The notes beneath the pieces are model-generated. The model was given only the letters and a program-made list of their open reading frames with translations, did no database searches and was not told where the DNA came from. The translations under genes were made by a program, and so were the position numbers. From NCBI RefSeq assembly GCF_019091135.1, contig NZ_JAGXJW010000049.1:1-64000 (forward strand): a stretch of DNA of 64,000 bases. The letters are read 5' to 3'. Below, in pieces: positions 10,453-18,369 of the stretch; positions within the stretch are counted from its first letter, which is position 1, and the number at the start of each line of letters is the position of its first letter. This stretch comes from Cohnella sp. GbtcB17. GTDB lineage: Bacteria; Bacillota; Bacilli; Paenibacillales; Paenibacillaceae.

Positions 10453-10467
10453 TTAGAATAATTTTAA
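10453..10467. promoter_or_regulatory. PerR-box-like palindrome upstream of the peroxiredoxin gene
   Basis: TTAGAATAATTTTAA matches the Bacillus PerR consensus TTATAATNATTATAA at 12 of 14 specified positions. It lies about 105 bases upstream of the start. A possible promoter (TTGATT at 10486, GATACT at 10508, spacing 16) lies just downstream. PerR control of ahpC-type peroxidases is established in Bacillus; its use here is inference. Confidence 0.5.
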
Positions 10468-10571
10468 ACAAGTAATCACTACAGCTTGATTTTCATTCTC
10501 ACTCTATGATACTATCGTTTATAGCAAATAAGGCCCGGCTTTGTAGTCGGAATTACAGGAGGTAATTGTCA

Positions 10572-11120
10572 ATGGCAGAGCGTTTGGTCGGCCGCGAGGC
10601 CCCGCACTTTAACCTGGAGACTGTGACCGGTGACGGCAAGGAATTCGGCAGAGCGTCCCTTACGGATTACAAGGGCAAGTGGCTCGTATTCTTCTTCTAC
10701 CCGCTGGACTTCACCTTCGTATGCCCGACGGAGATCGTTGCGCTGTCCGAAGCTTACGATCAGTTCAAGGCGCTGAACACCGAAGTTCTCGGCGTCAGCG
10801 TGGATAGCGTCCACAGCCACAAGGCTTGGATCAACACCCCTAAGAACGACAACGGCCTCGGCCAACTGAACTTCCCGCTTGCTGCCGACATCACGAAGCA
10901 AGCGGCGCGCGACTATGGCGTACTTATCGAAGAAGAGGGCATCGCACTTCGCGGCCTGTTCATCATCGATCCGGACGGCGTACTGAAGTACCAGGTCGTC
11001 AACCACAACGACGTAGGCCGCAGCGTCGAAGAGACGCTTCGCGTGCTCCAAGCGCTCCAATCCGGTGGGCTGTGCCCGATCAACTGGAAGCCGGGCGACA
11101 AGAACCTGGTCGTCAAGTAA
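10572..11120 (+). CDS. 2-Cys peroxiredoxin (AhpC/Prx1 type)
   Basis: Thiol peroxidase reducing H2O2, organic peroxides and peroxynitrite. The 182-residue protein has the peroxidatic cysteine in FYPLDFTFVCPTEI (C51) and the resolving cysteine in SGGLCPINWKPG (C168), hence a typical 2-Cys enzyme. The ATG at 10572 follows AGGAGGT at eight bases and is preferred to the TTG at 10566. No ahpF or thioredoxin reductase gene is adjacent, so the reductant is not shown. Upstream is a PerR-like palindrome; downstream is a long hairpin. Confidence 0.93.
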   Translation: MAERLVGREAPHFNLETVTGDGKEFGRASLTDYKGKWLVFFFYPLDFTFVCPTEIVALSEAYDQFKALNTEVLGVSVDSVHSHKAWINTPKNDNGLGQLNFPLAADITKQAARDYGVLIEEEGIALRGLFIIDPDGVLKYQVVNHNDVGRSVEETLRVLQALQSGGLCPINWKPGDKNLVVK

Positions 11121-11135
11121 TCGAATATCGCTCAG

Positions 11136-11167
11136 CCAAAGGCGCATGCACCCGCATGCGCCTTTGG
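11136..11167 (+). terminator. Long hairpin after the peroxiredoxin gene
   Basis: Perfect 14-base-pair stem (CCAAAGGCGCATGC with its complement) and a four-base loop. Only a short T-rich tail (CATCCTTTAG) follows, so termination may be partial. Confidence 0.65.
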
Positions 11168-11290
11168 CATCCTTTAGACGGCAGCCCTTTTATTGACTTT
11201 TGGGAAGACTGGCAGGAATTTGCCGTTTTAGAGGAGAATATAGTGAAGCATCCGGCAAAGCCATACACGTCCATAAGGGAGGGGAAGTCG

Positions 11291-11716
11291 ATGTCATTCT
11301 GTTGCGGAGCCAGCATGATCGGGACGAAGGGGACGCTCAAGCATTATCGCACGCGAATTCACAACGTCCCGATTCTGTTTTGTCCGGTATGCCACCGGGT
11401 CGAGGTGCATTACCTGGTCGAGAACGAATACGAGATTTTGGCCGACTACGCGCACGGCGACGGCGCGTCCGAGGTAGACTTCCAGGACTATGTGGACGAG
11501 GCGGAAAAGGATCTGCACGAGAACTCGGTCAACAACGAGGAAGAGGATCCGCTCCTTATGGTCCAGAACCAGATCGACATGGGGCTGGACCTGCTTACCT
11601 TCGCCAAGAAGATCGGAGACGAGGAATGGGAGCGGCAGCTCAAGCGTCGGCTCGGCGTGCTGAGCCAGCGCCGGCACAAGCTCCGTCTCAAGCGGACCAC
11701 TGGCGGAGCGCTGTAG
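11291..11716 (+). CDS. Zinc-ribbon protein of unknown function (YgiT/YokU-like N-terminus)
   Basis: The 141-residue protein has two cysteines at positions 4-5 and CPVC at 31-34, which together look like a small zinc ribbon. An acidic middle segment (about residues 55-85) and a basic, Arg/Lys-rich C-terminus follow. The frame stays open far upstream, but GGGAGGGGAA just before the ATG at 11291 fixes the start. Similar small proteins in Bacilli are uncharacterised; YgiT-type proteins can be antitoxins, but there is no HTH domain or toxin gene here, so I make no functional claim. Confidence 0.75.
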   Translation: MSFCCGASMIGTKGTLKHYRTRIHNVPILFCPVCHRVEVHYLVENEYEILADYAHGDGASEVDFQDYVDEAEKDLHENSVNNEEEDPLLMVQNQIDMGLDLLTFAKKIGDEEWERQLKRRLGVLSQRRHKLRLKRTTGGAL

Positions 11717-11740
11717 TTTTCGACATAAAGACCAGGCGTG

Positions 11741-11800
11741 AACGCCGTTTTCGGACATGCGACTTTTTACACAAGTCATCAGTCCGGGAGCGGCGTTTTT
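11741..11800 (+). terminator. Nested hairpin terminator after the zinc-ribbon gene
   Basis: AACGCCG and CGGCGTT form the outer stem. An inner imperfect stem pairs CGGAC with GTCCG and GACTT with AAGTC. TTTTT follows. Confidence 0.6.
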
Positions 11801-11826
11801 CGCGTTTTATTCGACAACTTCTCTGA

Positions 11827-11856
11827 TTGACAGCTTTCCCAGTCCTTTACTATGAT
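11827..11856 (+). promoter_or_regulatory. Sigma-A-type promoter of the histidine kinase gene
   Basis: TTGACA (11827-11832) and TATGAT (11851-11856) with an 18-base spacer. The transcript would start about 30 bases before the chosen start codon. The TTG of the -35 box would otherwise be read as an upstream start codon. Confidence 0.75.
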
Positions 11857-11892
11857 GGACTTGACGCAAGGGCGAGCCTGGAGGAATACGGC

Positions 11893-13272
11893 ATGGAGAA
11901 ATGGAGAACGAGATATTTCCCGGTTCTCGTGGAGTATGTACTTCACGAAGACACGAGGGAGGGATACGATCTGAGCGAGCTGCTCGACCTGCTGAACGGC
12001 GTTCCGGCAGAGCATATTTTCGAGCATCACGAGGAGAACGTTCGCCTGCTCGTCTCGCATGCGGATAGCGAGGACAGGCTGGCGCTCATGCATCGAAGTC
12101 TATTGTTTCTTCACGAGATTCTGGGCAGCCACGCGTATTCAGAATCGGCCGCAGCGAAGGAAGAACAGCTGCCGGACGATTTGAGACAGGCCGCGGCGAA
12201 GGCGATACCGCTCCAGGAAGAGAGGCCGAGCCGCTTCGAGACGGTGCTCCAGCATTTGGACAGCGGAATTGCGTTGTTCGAGCCCGGCGGGACGCTCCGG
12301 TTTCTAAACGTGCCGATGGCTCGGCTGCTGCAAGCGCCAAGGCGCATCCTGATCGGCCAGAGTCTCCGCCAACTATTGTTCCACCCCAGCTTGAGCCGTT
12401 CTCTGCGGCTTATTTTTATTCGTATGTATAGGCAATTGAAGTACGATCGGCGCGCGCAGGGCGAATTTCAGGACGGCAGCCGGTATCTGCTCATCAGCAT
12501 CTCCCAGATCGAAGAGCTCGACGGGGACATCTTGGTCAGCATCAAGGATGTGTCGGAGCACAAGCAGATCGAGCAGAGTGCCTTCCAGAACGACAAGCTG
12601 GCCATGCTCGGCAAGATCGCGGCGGCGATCGCGCACGAGATTCGCAATCCGCTGACGAGCATTCGCGGCTTTATTCAATTGCTCAAGCCTTACCTGGAGT
12701 CGATTGGCAAGCAGGAATACGCACGAATTATTTTATCCGAGATCGACAGAGCGAACGACATTATTTACGAGTTTCTCAATTCGTCCAAGCCTTCCGCGCC
12801 GATGACTCAGACCGTGTTGGTGGGCCTGCTGCTCAAGGAGACGATTCTGCTCACCGAGAGCGAGGCGCATATGCAAGGCGTCGAATTGACATGCGAGATT
12901 TTCGACCCGTATTTGGCGATCTCGATCGACGTCAAGCAGATCAAGCAAGTAATCTTGAACATGGTGAAAAATGCATTGGATGCGGTTGCACACGTGGCGG
13001 ACAAGCGCAGGCCGAACATTCGGCTGTCGGCGCGCAAGGAACGCGGGTACGCGGTTATCAGCATCGCCGACAACGGTCGAGGGATGGACAGGGAGACGCT
13101 GAGCAGGCTATTCGATCCCTTCTTTACGACGAAGTCCGAAGGGACCGGACTTGGGCTATCGGTGAGCTACCGGATCATACGAAATCACGGCGGCACGGTT
13201 CAAGTCGACAGCCGGCTCGGCGAAGGTACGACGTTCATGATTTATTTGCCATACGTGGGGGAAAGAGAGTAG
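11893..13272 (+). CDS. Soluble PAS-containing sensor histidine kinase (sporulation-kinase-like)
   Basis: Autophosphorylating kinase of 459 residues with no membrane segment. Domains: N-terminal region without recognised fold (1-90), a PAS-like domain (about 115-225; RFETVLQHLDSGIALFEPGG), HisKA with HEIRNPLTSIRGF (H about 249), and HATPase with N-box NMVKNALDA, DNGRGMD and GTGLGLSV. No response regulator gene is adjacent, which fits a kinase feeding a shared phosphorelay such as Spo0F; that is inference from the KinE/KinA-like arrangement. The ATG at 11893 has GGAGG eight bases upstream; an earlier TTG at 11827 is better read as a -35 box. A strong terminator follows. Confidence 0.88.
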   Translation: MEKWRTRYFPVLVEYVLHEDTREGYDLSELLDLLNGVPAEHIFEHHEENVRLLVSHADSEDRLALMHRSLLFLHEILGSHAYSESAAAKEEQLPDDLRQAAAKAIPLQEERPSRFETVLQHLDSGIALFEPGGTLRFLNVPMARLLQAPRRILIGQSLRQLLFHPSLSRSLRLIFIRMYRQLKYDRRAQGEFQDGSRYLLISISQIEELDGDILVSIKDVSEHKQIEQSAFQNDKLAMLGKIAAAIAHEIRNPLTSIRGFIQLLKPYLESIGKQEYARIILSEIDRANDIIYEFLNSSKPSAPMTQTVLVGLLLKETILLTESEAHMQGVELTCEIFDPYLAISIDVKQIKQVILNMVKNALDAVAHVADKRRPNIRLSARKERGYAVISIADNGRGMDRETLSRLFDPFFTTKSEGTGLGLSVSYRIIRNHGGTVQVDSRLGEGTTFMIYLPYVGERE

Positions 13273-13293
13273 AATCGGATTAAACGAAAGCGC

Positions 13294-13325
13294 GCTTCGC
13301 GACGACTCCGTCGCGGAGCTTTTTT
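13294..13325 (+). terminator. Intrinsic terminator after the histidine kinase gene
   Basis: Eleven-base-pair stem GCTTCGCGACG/CGTCGCGGAGC with a four-base loop, followed by TTTTTT. Confidence 0.9.
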
Positions 13326-13392
13326 GTTACGCCGAGGACTATAGCTGCGGGAAAAGCGTTCGATGGAGTCGATCACCATGGGGGAACTGCCA

Positions 13393-14700
13393 ATGACCAA
13401 GCGCATGAGAGTCGCAGGTCTGGATATTCAGAGATTGCTGCGAAGCCGATTCAACGATTCAGAGACCAGACGCGGATTGCGAGCTTCCCTGATCGAAGGC
13501 ATCCCCGCTACGATCATCGCCAATTTGCTAGGCGGCCCCCTGCAGACGGCGTTTCTATTGTATTTGGGCTTTCAATCCGAACAGATCGGGTTGATCGCCG
13601 CTATTCCTTCGTTGACGCTGCTCGCCCAAATCTTCATGGCGTTTGCCATGGAGCGGTGGCGGGACCGTCGCAAAGTCACGACGATACTCGGCGTCGGTCA
13701 CCGCTCGTTATGGGTAGGCACGGGGTTGATTCCGCTATTGTTTCCCGAGGCGGCATGGGCGCCGCTTTATATTGTCGTTTTCCTCTGTTCCTTTACGCTG
13801 ACGCAAGCCGGAGGCGTTATCTGGACCTCTCTGATGGCCGATATCGTGCCGCCTCCGATCCGCGGCCGATACTTCGGCATCCGCAACACGATTCATTGGG
13901 CCGTGGCGAGCCTAACGCTGCTGGTTGGCGGCCAATTGATGGAGTGGCTGCCTGGCGGACGAGGCTTCACGATTCTATTTGCGGTCAGCGCCCTTTGCGT
14001 CGTCTGGAACGGTATCGAACTGTCCCGTTACGCAAACCCGCCCTTCGAGAGCGCAGGCGGCACATTGTCGGCGGGGTTTATTTTGAAGCCCTTCCGCGAC
14101 AAACCGTTTTTATCCGCGGCTTCTTTTATCACTTTATTCATTTTGATTCAGAACATTGTCGTTCCGCTTTACGCCTATGCGATGCTTAATCTGCTGAACT
14201 TAAGCTACAGCAGCGTCACTTTGATCACGATGATTCAAAACATCGTGATGATGGTCAGTTACATATTCTGGGGTAACTTGAACGCCCGGTTTTCCGCGCG
14301 CAAACTGCTAACCTGGACATTTCCGATCATCTCGCTCGCTTGCATCGTATGGTTGGGCATGTCCGCGCTGCCCCTCCTGCTTATCTTGGGCTTGTCGCAT
14401 GTCCTGCTCGGCATCGGGCTCGGCGGCTACAATTTGCTCGTATTCAACTTTTTGATCGGGGATACGCCGAAGGCGGACAGACCGATCTACATCGCCGTCT
14501 TCTCCGCCCTGACCGGCATAGCCGGATTCGTCGGGCCGAATATCGGGGGCCGGTTGTTTAAGGCGGTGAACGATGCGCCCGCGTGGCTGCAGGATTACGG
14601 CATCGTCGGATTGACCGGGATCGCGCTGCTCGTGCCTGCGGTAGCGATCGCGCCGTTCGTTTTCCGAAGCTCGCGCAACTCGCCCAGCAAAGTCGGCTAA
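13393..14700 (+). CDS. Major facilitator superfamily transporter
   Basis: Integral membrane protein of about 435 residues with roughly twelve hydrophobic segments in two halves. A cytoplasmic loop after the third segment contains MERWRDRRKVTT, similar to the conserved loop between helices 2 and 3 of MFS proteins. PPIRGRYFGIRNTIHW precedes the next helix. Substrate cannot be inferred. ATG 13393 has GGGGGAA at six bases; ATG 13363 would add ten residues but lacks a clear ribosome site. It is flanked by terminators on both sides, so it is probably monocistronic. Confidence 0.85.
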   Translation: MTKRMRVAGLDIQRLLRSRFNDSETRRGLRASLIEGIPATIIANLLGGPLQTAFLLYLGFQSEQIGLIAAIPSLTLLAQIFMAFAMERWRDRRKVTTILGVGHRSLWVGTGLIPLLFPEAAWAPLYIVVFLCSFTLTQAGGVIWTSLMADIVPPPIRGRYFGIRNTIHWAVASLTLLVGGQLMEWLPGGRGFTILFAVSALCVVWNGIELSRYANPPFESAGGTLSAGFILKPFRDKPFLSAASFITLFILIQNIVVPLYAYAMLNLLNLSYSSVTLITMIQNIVMMVSYIFWGNLNARFSARKLLTWTFPIISLACIVWLGMSALPLLLILGLSHVLLGIGLGGYNLLVFNFLIGDTPKADRPIYIAVFSALTGIAGFVGPNIGGRLFKAVNDAPAWLQDYGIVGLTGIALLVPAVAIAPFVFRSSRNSPSKVG

Positions 14701-14736
14701 TACCGGAGAAGCATCGGGTCGACATACCGTTAAAGC

Positions 14737-14769
14737 GTAAAAAAGCCCGCCGCGCATTGCGCAGCGGGA
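14737..14769 (-). terminator. Terminator for the YjcZ-like gene, shared with the end of the MFS gene
   Basis: CCCGC-GCGC pairs with GCGC-GCGGG around one mismatch. On the minus strand it is followed by CTTTTTTAC. Confidence 0.75.
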
Positions 14770-14801
14770 CAGTAGGAGGAATTGCTAGAGTCAAGAGTCG
14801 G

Positions 14802-14906
14802 TTAACACAGGCCGATGCCCGCACGAAGAATGATCACGAGAAGAATGAAGAGGACGAGGACGAACGCTGCTCCGCCGCCGTAACCTACGCCAGCTACTCC
14901 GCTCAT
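14802..14906 (-). CDS. YjcZ-family small membrane protein (34 residues)
   Basis: A 34-residue ORF beginning MSGVAGVGYGGGAAF, then a single hydrophobic helix (VLVLFILLVIIL) and a short tail ending in GLC. This layout of a glycine- and tyrosine-rich start plus one transmembrane helix is that of the YjcZ/SscA group of sporulation mini-proteins in Bacilli. GGAGGTGTAGCAA precedes the ATG, and an intrinsic terminator follows, so it is a complete single-gene unit. It is too short for ordinary ORF calling. The specific role is unknown. Confidence 0.8.
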   Translation of the reverse strand: MSGVAGVGYGGGAAFVLVLFILLVIILRAGIGLC

Positions 14907-15045
14907 TTGCTACACCTCCGAAGTTTTGATTGTGGTGACTTCCACACCCCTAATATATGTGCCGGTGACGATTCGGACTGTCCATATGCCTATTTCCGGA
15001 AGAAAAATTGAGCGTTAACCGGCAGGTTTCTGCTGGTGGTAAGCG

Positions 15046-16518
15046 TCACTTGACGCGGAAATATTCTTTTAATCCGTCCACAATCGCCTGGGCGACGCGA
15101 TCCTGGAAGCTGTCGCTGAACAGGATCGATTCTTCGGTGGCGTTCGACAAAAATCCGACCTCGAGCAGCGTCGCAGGCATGGCCGTCTCGCGCAGCACTT
15201 TGTAGCTTGCGTATTTGACTTTGCGGTCGGTGAAGCCGGTCGCTTGAACCAGATGTTTGTGCATAACGTTTGCCAGCGTCTTGCCGCTTCCTGCGTAATA
15301 ATAAGTCTCCGTGCCGCGAACGGTCGGTTTGCCTGGCGCGATATTGGCATGAATCGAGACAAAAGCGTCCGCGCCGGCTTTGTTCGCGATCGTCGCACGG
15401 TCGGACAACGGAATAAACGTATCGTCATGGCGGGTCAGAACGACTTGGAAGGCCGATTCCTTCTTCAGCAGCTTTTCTACTTTAAGTGCCAACGAGAGAT
15501 TAAATGACTTTTCCTGCTTATTGGTGGCGCCTATGCCGCCCGGGTCTCCATCGCCGTGACCGGGATCGATGACGACGATTTTTTTGCCGTTGTTCGGATT
15601 GACGGGGGGCGGCGTCGGCGTCGCAGTCGGCTTCAAGTCGACGACGTATACGTTCGACTCGACATCGGCTTCTTGATAAGCGGAGAAAGGCTTGTCGGCA
15701 GCCAGGTCTACCGTGACGGTGACGGTCTTGGAGACAGCGTCGGTGACGGCGTATTTGACATGGGACGCGTCAGAACCGTCGGAGATCGCAAACTCGCCCG
15801 ATTGGGTCGCAGGATCGTAAGACTGCAGCGTCGAAAAAGCGGGGTCGAACACCGTATTTGGCAGTTCTACGACTATACGAGAAGGATCGGCGACCGCATA
15901 CGTTTTAGGAATCAGGCTTCCGCTGAAAGAGATGGCCAGCCGGCCGTCGCTCCATCCAATCCCTTTAATCAGTCCGCCGGCAGCGGGAGACGGCGATGGT
16001 GATGGCGTTGGGGTCGCTCCGGGAGCGGGTGTCGGCGTCGCCGATGGCGTAGGCGAAGGCGGCAGCCATGGCTCCGAAGGTTGGGACGTTGTTAAAGTCA
16101 CGATCTTCTTCGCATTGTCCCAGCCGATGTCGATTCCGGCGGATTCGCCGACGAATCGGAGCGGCACGAGCGTCGTGCCCGAGCGATTGACGGGAGCGGC
16201 GTTCAGCCTGACCTTGGCGTCGCCGACGCTGGCGGTCGGTTGGCCGATCGTCAGCTTGATGTCGCCGCTGCCGGACCAGATTTTCACTTGCTTGTCCGTC
16301 TGGTTCCAAGTGACGAGAAGGCCCAGATTTTCGGAGATGACGCGAATCGGGACCATGACGCTGCCTTTGACGATTTCAACCTTGTCTTTTTTCTGGAGTG
16401 ACAAGGCTTGTCCGTCCAGTATGATGGTTGTGCCCGAGGATTGGGCACTGGCTTGTCCGGCGAACGAAAAACAGAAAAACAATGCTGTGAGCAGTACAAA
16501 GAAGCCGATCTGTTTCAA
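15046..16518 (-). CDS. Secreted N-acetylmuramoyl-L-alanine amidase with stalk and AMIN domains
   Basis: Cleaves the amide bond between muramic acid and the stem peptide. The 490 residues comprise a signal peptide (1-25, cleaved near AQASAQ), a copper-amine-oxidase-like N-terminal domain (about 30-145), a Pro/Thr/Ser linker, an AMIN domain (about 185-290), a second short linker, and a C-terminal Amidase_3 domain (about 310-487). Zinc and catalytic residues are visible in VIDPGHGDGDPG, the Glu of KQEKSFNLSLA, SIHANIAP and LLEVGFLSN. The start is TTG, with GAGGTGG just upstream. Signal peptide and AMIN domain place it in the wall; it may act in growth, separation or spore development. Confidence 0.93.
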   Translation of the reverse strand: MKQIGFFVLLTALFFCFSFAGQASAQSSGTTIILDGQALSLQKKDKVEIVKGSVMVPIRVISENLGLLVTWNQTDKQVKIWSGSGDIKLTIGQPTASVGDAKVRLNAAPVNRSGTTLVPLRFVGESAGIDIGWDNAKKIVTLTTSQPSEPWLPPSPTPSATPTPAPGATPTPSPSPSPAAGGLIKGIGWSDGRLAISFSGSLIPKTYAVADPSRIVVELPNTVFDPAFSTLQSYDPATQSGEFAISDGSDASHVKYAVTDAVSKTVTVTVDLAADKPFSAYQEADVESNVYVVDLKPTATPTPPPVNPNNGKKIVVIDPGHGDGDPGGIGATNKQEKSFNLSLALKVEKLLKKESAFQVVLTRHDDTFIPLSDRATIANKAGADAFVSIHANIAPGKPTVRGTETYYYAGSGKTLANVMHKHLVQATGFTDRKVKYASYKVLRETAMPATLLEVGFLSNATEESILFSDSFQDRVAQAIVDGLKEYFRVK

Positions 16519-16709
16519 TTCTCCACCTCATCCATGATGTTCTAGTACGTTTAGGTTAAACGCCTACTTTCGTTAAAAGGTTTCGCAAGATAGCGAAATC
16601 GGGTCGAAAGTACGACTTCTTCACGCTAAACCTGATGTCGAGGGTCGAATGAGCGAGTCGGCGGAGGAGGCATATCCTCTTTTTTTCTATTTCATACCAT
16701 TATCCCATT

Positions 16710-16761
16710 GAGTCAGCTTGAGATAAGAGAGAAGTGAGTCAGCTTGAGATACGAGAGAAGA
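16710..16761 (+). repeat. 26-bp subterminal direct repeat in the IS
   Basis: Two adjacent 26-base copies starting GAGTCAGCTTGAGAT (16710 and 16736) differ at two positions. The first overlaps the inner part of the terminal repeat. They are possible extra transposase contacts, by analogy with the tandem TCAG-bearing repeats in elements A and C. Confidence 0.8.
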
Positions 16762-16793
16762 TTGCGTCATTGCGAGACTAAAAAAGCGACTGG

Positions 16794-17723
16794 TTATGCT
16801 CCCCAGCTGCTCATATGACGGCCTTTCCACCGCGCTTTGCTGCCGAAATAAATCCACGGTACGACAAGAACCGGCTTTGGCCTGGTGAGCTCGTCGTATT
16901 GGATGGCGCGCGTGACCGAGCACCAGTGCAGCAAAGGAAGCAGCGCCGAGGCGGATTGAAAATGCTTGTTCAGTCGGAACGCAAATTCATCCAAATACGC
17001 CTGCAAATGCTTAGCGCCGATCCCGTTGAAGGTATCGTTGAGCCAGGCGCATGCGGATTTGGCAATGGGAAATAAAGCTTTATGCATTTTCGCATATCGG
17101 TCGCTAGTGGGGTGAACGTGCGGTTCGGTGTGCTTGCGAGCGAATGCATGATAGCCCGATGCCAGCACCCTTCGGTTAACCCGATCGACATGCGCCGGAT
17201 CAGGTTGATGAAGCACGACGCGGTCCGGTTGCTCCTGTTCGTTCAACGTGGCGCCAATCAGCAGCGGCTGTTGAGCATCCTGATAGATAGGCGATCCGTA
17301 ATAAAAGGCATCCAATTTATAGTCGGCGTCGATGATGACCGAAGCTTCAGCGGACTGAAGGGCGAACCTGATCTTCTGAGCGATGTGCCATGCCGTCTTA
17401 TAGGTGACCTTTAAAACGTCGGATAAACGAAGCGCGCTGATGCCGCCGGACTGCGAGAGCAGGAACATCGCCTGGAACCAACGGGGTAGCGGCGTTCGGC
17501 TTCCTTCCATGATCGTACCGGTGATGATGGAGGTCTGACGACGGCAGGAGGCGCACTGATACAGAGGCAGTCTTCGAGTGCGAATGAGGGAGTAGCTGCT
17601 GCAACGGCAAGCCGGACAATGAAAGCCTTCGGGCCAGCGAAGCGCGAACAACGCATGCGCGCAAGCGGCATCCGAAGAGAAACGTTGGCAAAACTGCTCG
17701 TAAGTATCGGCTCCAACTGGCAT
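16794..17723 (-). CDS. IS1595-family transposase
   Basis: DDE-type transposase of 309 residues. Seen: an N-terminal zinc ribbon (CPAC near residue 36 and CASC near residue 57), GTIMEGSRTPLPRWFQAMFL typical of ISXO2-like proteins, the first catalytic Asp in IIDADYKLDAF, a later Asp in HPTSDRYAKMH, and the C-terminal catalytic region YLDEFAFRLNKH. A longer frame starts at 17750, but the ATG at 17723 has AGGAGG seven bases upstream. The frame has no break, so the enzyme may be functional. A TATAAT lies just upstream of the gene. Confidence 0.88.
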   Translation of the reverse strand: MPVGADTYEQFCQRFSSDAACAHALFALRWPEGFHCPACRCSSYSLIRTRRLPLYQCASCRRQTSIITGTIMEGSRTPLPRWFQAMFLLSQSGGISALRLSDVLKVTYKTAWHIAQKIRFALQSAEASVIIDADYKLDAFYYGSPIYQDAQQPLLIGATLNEQEQPDRVVLHQPDPAHVDRVNRRVLASGYHAFARKHTEPHVHPTSDRYAKMHKALFPIAKSACAWLNDTFNGIGAKHLQAYLDEFAFRLNKHFQSASALLPLLHWCSVTRAIQYDELTRPKPVLVVPWIYFGSKARWKGRHMSSWGA

Positions 17724-17969
17724 AGCGCGCCTCCTGCAATCGCTTTTCATCCATTATAACGAACATGTGTTCCTATTTCAAGGACTTTTTTATACATAGC
17801 CAAGAACAATCGATAGTAGTTTTAGCTGATTCGATGGGATAGTGGGATGAAGAAGCGCAAAACGAAGTTACGGTTATTGGCTTGTAAATGAATGGTAATT
17901 ACATAACTGAAAATTTCTCTGTTTGGCAGCTGAACGCGTTTTAAAAATACGCAAGAAGAATTGCTTTGA

Positions 17970-17998
17970 TTGACACCAGTTGCCAAGCTGCTTATAAT
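17970..17998 (+). promoter_or_regulatory. Perfect consensus sigma-A promoter
   Basis: TTGACA (17970-17975) and TATAAT (17993-17998) with exactly 17 bases between. It is the best promoter in the window, and it drives a transcript that meets terminators within about 170 bases. Confidence 0.85.
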
Positions 17999-18031
17999 AT
18001 GAACCATCTAAATGAAGGAGGCTGATGTTAT

Positions 18032-18109
18032 ATGTCGAGCGTAGCGCTGATTGTGCTGTCGTCCGTCGCGTTTGCATCGGTCTCGAACGGAGCCGGCTTG
18101 GGAGACTGA
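18032..18109 (+). CDS. Short ORF (25 residues) in an orphan transcription unit
   Basis: AAGGAGG at 18015 and an ATG at 18032 open a 25-codon frame, start MSSVALIVLSSVAFAS, hydrophobic and ending NGAGLGD. Its stop overlaps the start of a hairpin followed by six T. An alternative frame from ATG 18025 would have to run through two terminators and is less likely. I do not recognise the peptide. It could be a leader peptide, a small membrane peptide, or a chance frame in a small RNA of about 110-165 bases. Confidence 0.45.
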   Translation: MSSVALIVLSSVAFASVSNGAGLGD

Positions 18110-18169
18110 GCCTTTTTTCGGCCATCACGGCCGGCTACCGCGGAGACCGACAGGTCCCCGCGGTTTTTT
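18095..18169 (+). terminator. Two terminators in series after the short ORF
   Basis: First, GGCTT pairs with GAGCC and is followed by TTTTTT (18095-18118). Then ACCGCGG pairs with CCGCGGT around an inner ACC/GGT stem, followed by TTTTTT (18137-18169). The rest of the gap to 18369 holds a possible weak third terminator ending GGGGCTTTTTTG near 18305-18313 and no credible gene. Confidence 0.75.
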
Positions 18170-18369
18170 GTTGTGCACGCAAACTCTCCCCATTTGTACG
18201 GTCGTATCGACTGTATGGGCATCAGCGGCAGTATGGGCACGGCGATTGTCGTCACGCTTTGCTCTGAGGGAGGGCTTCGTCCGGCCGCAGGGGGACCTGG
18301 GGCTTTTTTGTGTTTTTCCGGATTGTTAAGACTTGGACCAAAAATTAATTTTAAGGGGTTATCCGACGA

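Larger units (their letters stand above)
16692..17850. mobile_element. IS1595-type insertion sequence with about 27-bp inverted ends
   Basis: Ends at 16692-16718 and 17824-17850 are inverted copies matching at 23 of 27 bases (core CCAYTATCCCATYGARTCAG). They enclose one complete IS1595-type transposase gene on the minus strand. A 26-base direct repeat lies inside the left end. Total length about 1.16 kb fits the family. No clear eight-base target duplication was visible, so the exact outer boundary is uncertain by a few bases. The same ends occur without a transposase elsewhere in the window. Confidence 0.8.

Noticed and set aside
11291..11716. Antitoxin role for the zinc-ribbon protein
   Set aside because: YgiT-type antitoxins also carry a C-terminal HTH and sit beside an MqsR-type toxin gene; neither is present.
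11827..11892. Upstream extension of the histidine kinase from TTG 11827
   Set aside because: The TTG is part of a good -35 box with a matching -10 at 11851, and a strong ribosome site precedes ATG 11893.
18137..18169. T-box or other riboswitch suggested by ACCGCGG near a terminator
   Set aside because: The conserved T-box sequence and specifier loop are missing; the ACCGCGG is simply one arm of a palindromic terminator.
18025..18267. 80-codon frame starting at ATG 18025
   Set aside because: It would run through two terminators, lies only three bases from the ribosome site and has no family features.
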